Assembly: GCF_030769565.1 (NCBI RefSeq)
Contig: NZ_JAVCAP010000004.1
Location: forward strand, 62,001-126,000
Reading direction: 5' to 3'
Origin: Methylophilus aquaticus
Lineage (GTDB): Bacteria > Pseudomonadota > Gammaproteobacteria > Burkholderiales > Methylophilaceae
Length of the DNA stretch: 64,000 nucleotides
Under the pieces are notes generated by a model. It did not search any database. It saw nothing but the letters and a program-made list of their open reading frames with translations, and was not told where the DNA came from. The translations under genes and the position numbers were made by a program. The first letter of the stretch is position 1, and each line of letters begins with the position of its first letter. Positions 62,627-64,000 of the stretch are shown one piece after another.

Positions 62627-63198
62627 CATGGCCCGCGTTTGTTACCCGTTTGGGGTTCTCCCATTGGCACAAACGGCTGGCATTCACCGCCATGCAGAGT
62701 TCGATCGTTGTCAGATGGCTATGGGGCGTACTGGCTGTGCTGGGATTGCTGCTTGTGTTGATCAGCGCGGCGTGGCACACACGGCTGCAGTTGCAAGAAA
62801 GTCTGTCGCGCCCGCTGGTGGCCGTGTCTGGCAAGCCACGGTTAACCCCGCCATTGGCGGCAGATGCCGCCATGCAGACCCTCAGGCAGTGGCCACCGCA
62901 TAGCGAAGCTGAGCGTATCAGTGCCGAAATCCTGGCCCAGGCAGATGCCATGGGCATGATTTTTGAGCGCGCTGAATTCCAGTCCGTGCCGGGTCAGAGC
63001 GATGTATTGCAGGAGTTACGCATCAAGCTGCCACTGAAAGGCGATTACCTTCAGATCCGGCAGTTTCTGGCGCATGTGCTGCATACGTATCCCAGCCTGG
63101 CGCTGGCGCAATGCAAGTTGCAACGCAGCGATATTATGCAGCCTGAACTTGAAGCACTCATCGAGTTCAGCCTGTATACCCGCAAAGGAGGGGTATGA
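62614..63198 (+). CDS. PilO/GspM-like membrane protein
   Basis: 194 aa. One membrane helix (VVRWLWGVLAVLGLLLVLISAAW, near 32-54) and a periplasmic ferredoxin-like domain (VLQELRIKLPLKGDYLQIRQFLAHVLHTYP). Layout of PilO/GspM, the partner of the preceding PilN-like protein. GGAGG is four bases before the ATG. Overlaps both neighbours. Confidence 0.7.
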   Translation: MGVLAWPAFVTRLGFSHWHKRLAFTAMQSSIVVRWLWGVLAVLGLLLVLISAAWHTRLQLQESLSRPLVAVSGKPRLTPPLAADAAMQTLRQWPPHSEAERISAEILAQADAMGMIFERAEFQSVPGQSDVLQELRIKLPLKGDYLQIRQFLAHVLHTYPSLALAQCKLQRSDIMQPELEALIEFSLYTRKGGV

Positions 63199-63704
63199 GC
63201 ATGCGGCGCCGGGGGATTTGGCTGGCCCTGTTGTTGACGTTGGGTGCGTGCTGGTGGGTAGAACAATCCGAGACCACCGCTGATCTTGCGCCAAGACAAG
63301 TGACAGTGCCTGCCAGACGATCTGCACAGGCACTGAAACTGCCAGTGACTCCCGTTCAGTTGCATGCGCGGCCCCGCATGCAACCCATACAAATCGCTGG
63401 TGCCACACTGGATGAAGAGGCCGCGCCGCGTGCCAATTTGTTTGCAGCCATGCCAGCAGGCGGCAGCGATGTGCCGCCTGTGGAGCCGCCGGCCCCCGTC
63501 AATCCCTATACCTACGCCGGGCGCCTGTATGAGGGCAACCGCTGGGCTGTCTTTTTAACCGATGGGCAGCAGCAGTATGTCTGCCATCTGGGCGACCACT
63601 TTGCCGATGGCTGGCAGGTGGCCAGGCTGGATAGCCAGGTGCTGGTGCTCAAGCATGCAAGTGAGCAATTTGAAATTAAGCTGGATAACGGGGGGGTGTT
63701 TTGA
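63195..63704 (+). CDS. PilP/GspC-like protein, possible lipoprotein
   Basis: 169 aa. The N-terminal helix LALLLTLGAC ends in a plausible lipobox (Cys19); it could also be a signal anchor. A Pro-rich stretch leads to a C-terminal domain (YTYAGRLYEGNRWAVFLTDGQQQYVCHLGD to SEQFEIKL) of the HR type shared by GspC and PilP, which binds the secretin. AAGGAGG lies just upstream of the ATG; it overlaps the previous gene by four bases. Confidence 0.68.
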   Translation: MSMRRRGIWLALLLTLGACWWVEQSETTADLAPRQVTVPARRSAQALKLPVTPVQLHARPRMQPIQIAGATLDEEAAPRANLFAAMPAGGSDVPPVEPPAPVNPYTYAGRLYEGNRWAVFLTDGQQQYVCHLGDHFADGWQVARLDSQVLVLKHASEQFEIKLDNGGVF

Positions 63705-64000
63705 AAAAAAGAATGATGGGTCAACGCTTTATTGTGCGCCGTGCCAAGCACTGGGCACAGGCCTCTGCCTGGCTAGGCGCATTGCTGATCGCCGGTTGCG
63801 CCAGTCTGCAGACCGGGGATGTGCCCAGCGCTGCCATGATCCAGGTCAGGGATTATGCTGCCAAAGGGCAGGAGGACGCCGCCATCGCGCTGTTGCAACC
63901 GCTACTCAATGCGGAGCCAAACAATCCGCAGTATAAAAACTGGCTGGCTTTTTTGCAGGATAAAAAACTGCAAAAACAATTGCAGCAAGCAGATACGCTG
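63701..64000 (+). CDS. Start of a secretin-type outer-membrane lipoprotein (GspD-like), cut by window edge
   Basis: An open frame of 100 codons runs to the last base. It begins at TTG 63701 overlapping the previous stop, or at ATG 63713. A lipobox LIAGC lies near residue 33, and the mature part starts with TPR-like helices (AMIQVRDYAAKGQEDAAIALL, AEPNNPQYKNWLAFLQDKKLQ). Secretins of PilQ/MshL-like type II clusters often begin so, and position after the PilP-like gene fits. The secretin domain itself is beyond the edge, so this is inferred. Confidence 0.6.
   Translation, partial: MKKRMMGQRFIVRRAKHWAQASAWLGALLIAGCASLQTGDVPSAAMIQVRDYAAKGQEDAAIALLQPLLNAEPNNPQYKNWLAFLQDKKLQKQLQQADTL

Noticed and set aside
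1-64000. CRISPR arrays, insertion sequences, prophage and rRNA genes
   Set aside because: No regularly spaced repeats, no transposase or integrase, no phage structural genes and no rRNA sequence were seen.

Overview
The window looks like chromosomal DNA of a betaproteobacterium with roughly 50 % GC, most likely a methylotroph of the Methylophilaceae (Methylophilus type). This is an inference. It rests on the housekeeping genes, the short FeoB, a LanPepSY-like double PepSY protein, the yciB-yciI-bolA-ppiC order and the long betaproteobacterial form of TrpS. No methanol or one-carbon gene lies in the window, so the assignment is not proven.

Layout. 1-6 kb, minus strand: a flavocytochrome c / sulfide dehydrogenase pair (flavoprotein cut by the left edge), a secreted ankyrin protein and purL. 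6-9 kb: an acidic two-domain PepSY protein and feoAB behind a Fur-box-like site. 9-11 kb, minus: yciB, yciI, bolA, parvulin. 11-16 kb, plus: rnm (PHP), yciO, M50 protease, trpS, corC and a small exported protein. 16-24.5 kb: mscL, an orphan membrane protein, panC-panD-rsfS-rlmH-phrB, an mlaA with a long acidic tail, pmbA and darP. 24.5-27.7 kb: a cysteine-less TusA-like protein, a DUF389 membrane protein and a NhaD-type antiporter. 27.7-33.6 kb: a Gcr-family membrane protein and a PDZ protein (minus), then mog, vanZ-like, thiL, pgpA and pncC. 34-39.6 kb: recA-recX-alaS-lysC. 39.7-40.1 kb: tRNA-Ser(GCU) and tRNA-Arg(ACG), each behind its own promoter, then a strong terminator.

From 40.2 kb to the right edge the content is accessory in character. 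It starts with an AT-rich TPR/glycosyltransferase gene beside the tRNA. Then come, all on the plus strand: an ECF sigma factor of the FecI type, a FecR anti-sigma factor and a very large (about 1173 aa) TonB-dependent transducer with an STN signalling domain. These are followed by a Sec-exported 327-aa protein of unknown family, a cysteine-free RTX protein with a type I C-terminus, two different complete type I ABC exporters overlapping by ATGA, an HlyD adaptor and a TolC. A compact type II-like secretion cluster follows directly (gspG, gspF, gspE, PilM/N/O/P-like genes and the start of a secretin lipoprotein).

The 42.5-57.6 kb block is organised like the Has haemophore locus (sigma, anti-sigma, receptor, secreted ligand, type I exporter), but neither candidate ligand resembles HasA. 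My working model is that the transducer senses or captures one of the two extracellular proteins, or its metal or other cargo, and signals through FecR to the sigma factor. The RTX protein would leave by the type I system. The 327-aa protein would leave by Sec and perhaps by the adjoining type II machine. This locus is the best candidate in the window for an undescribed system.
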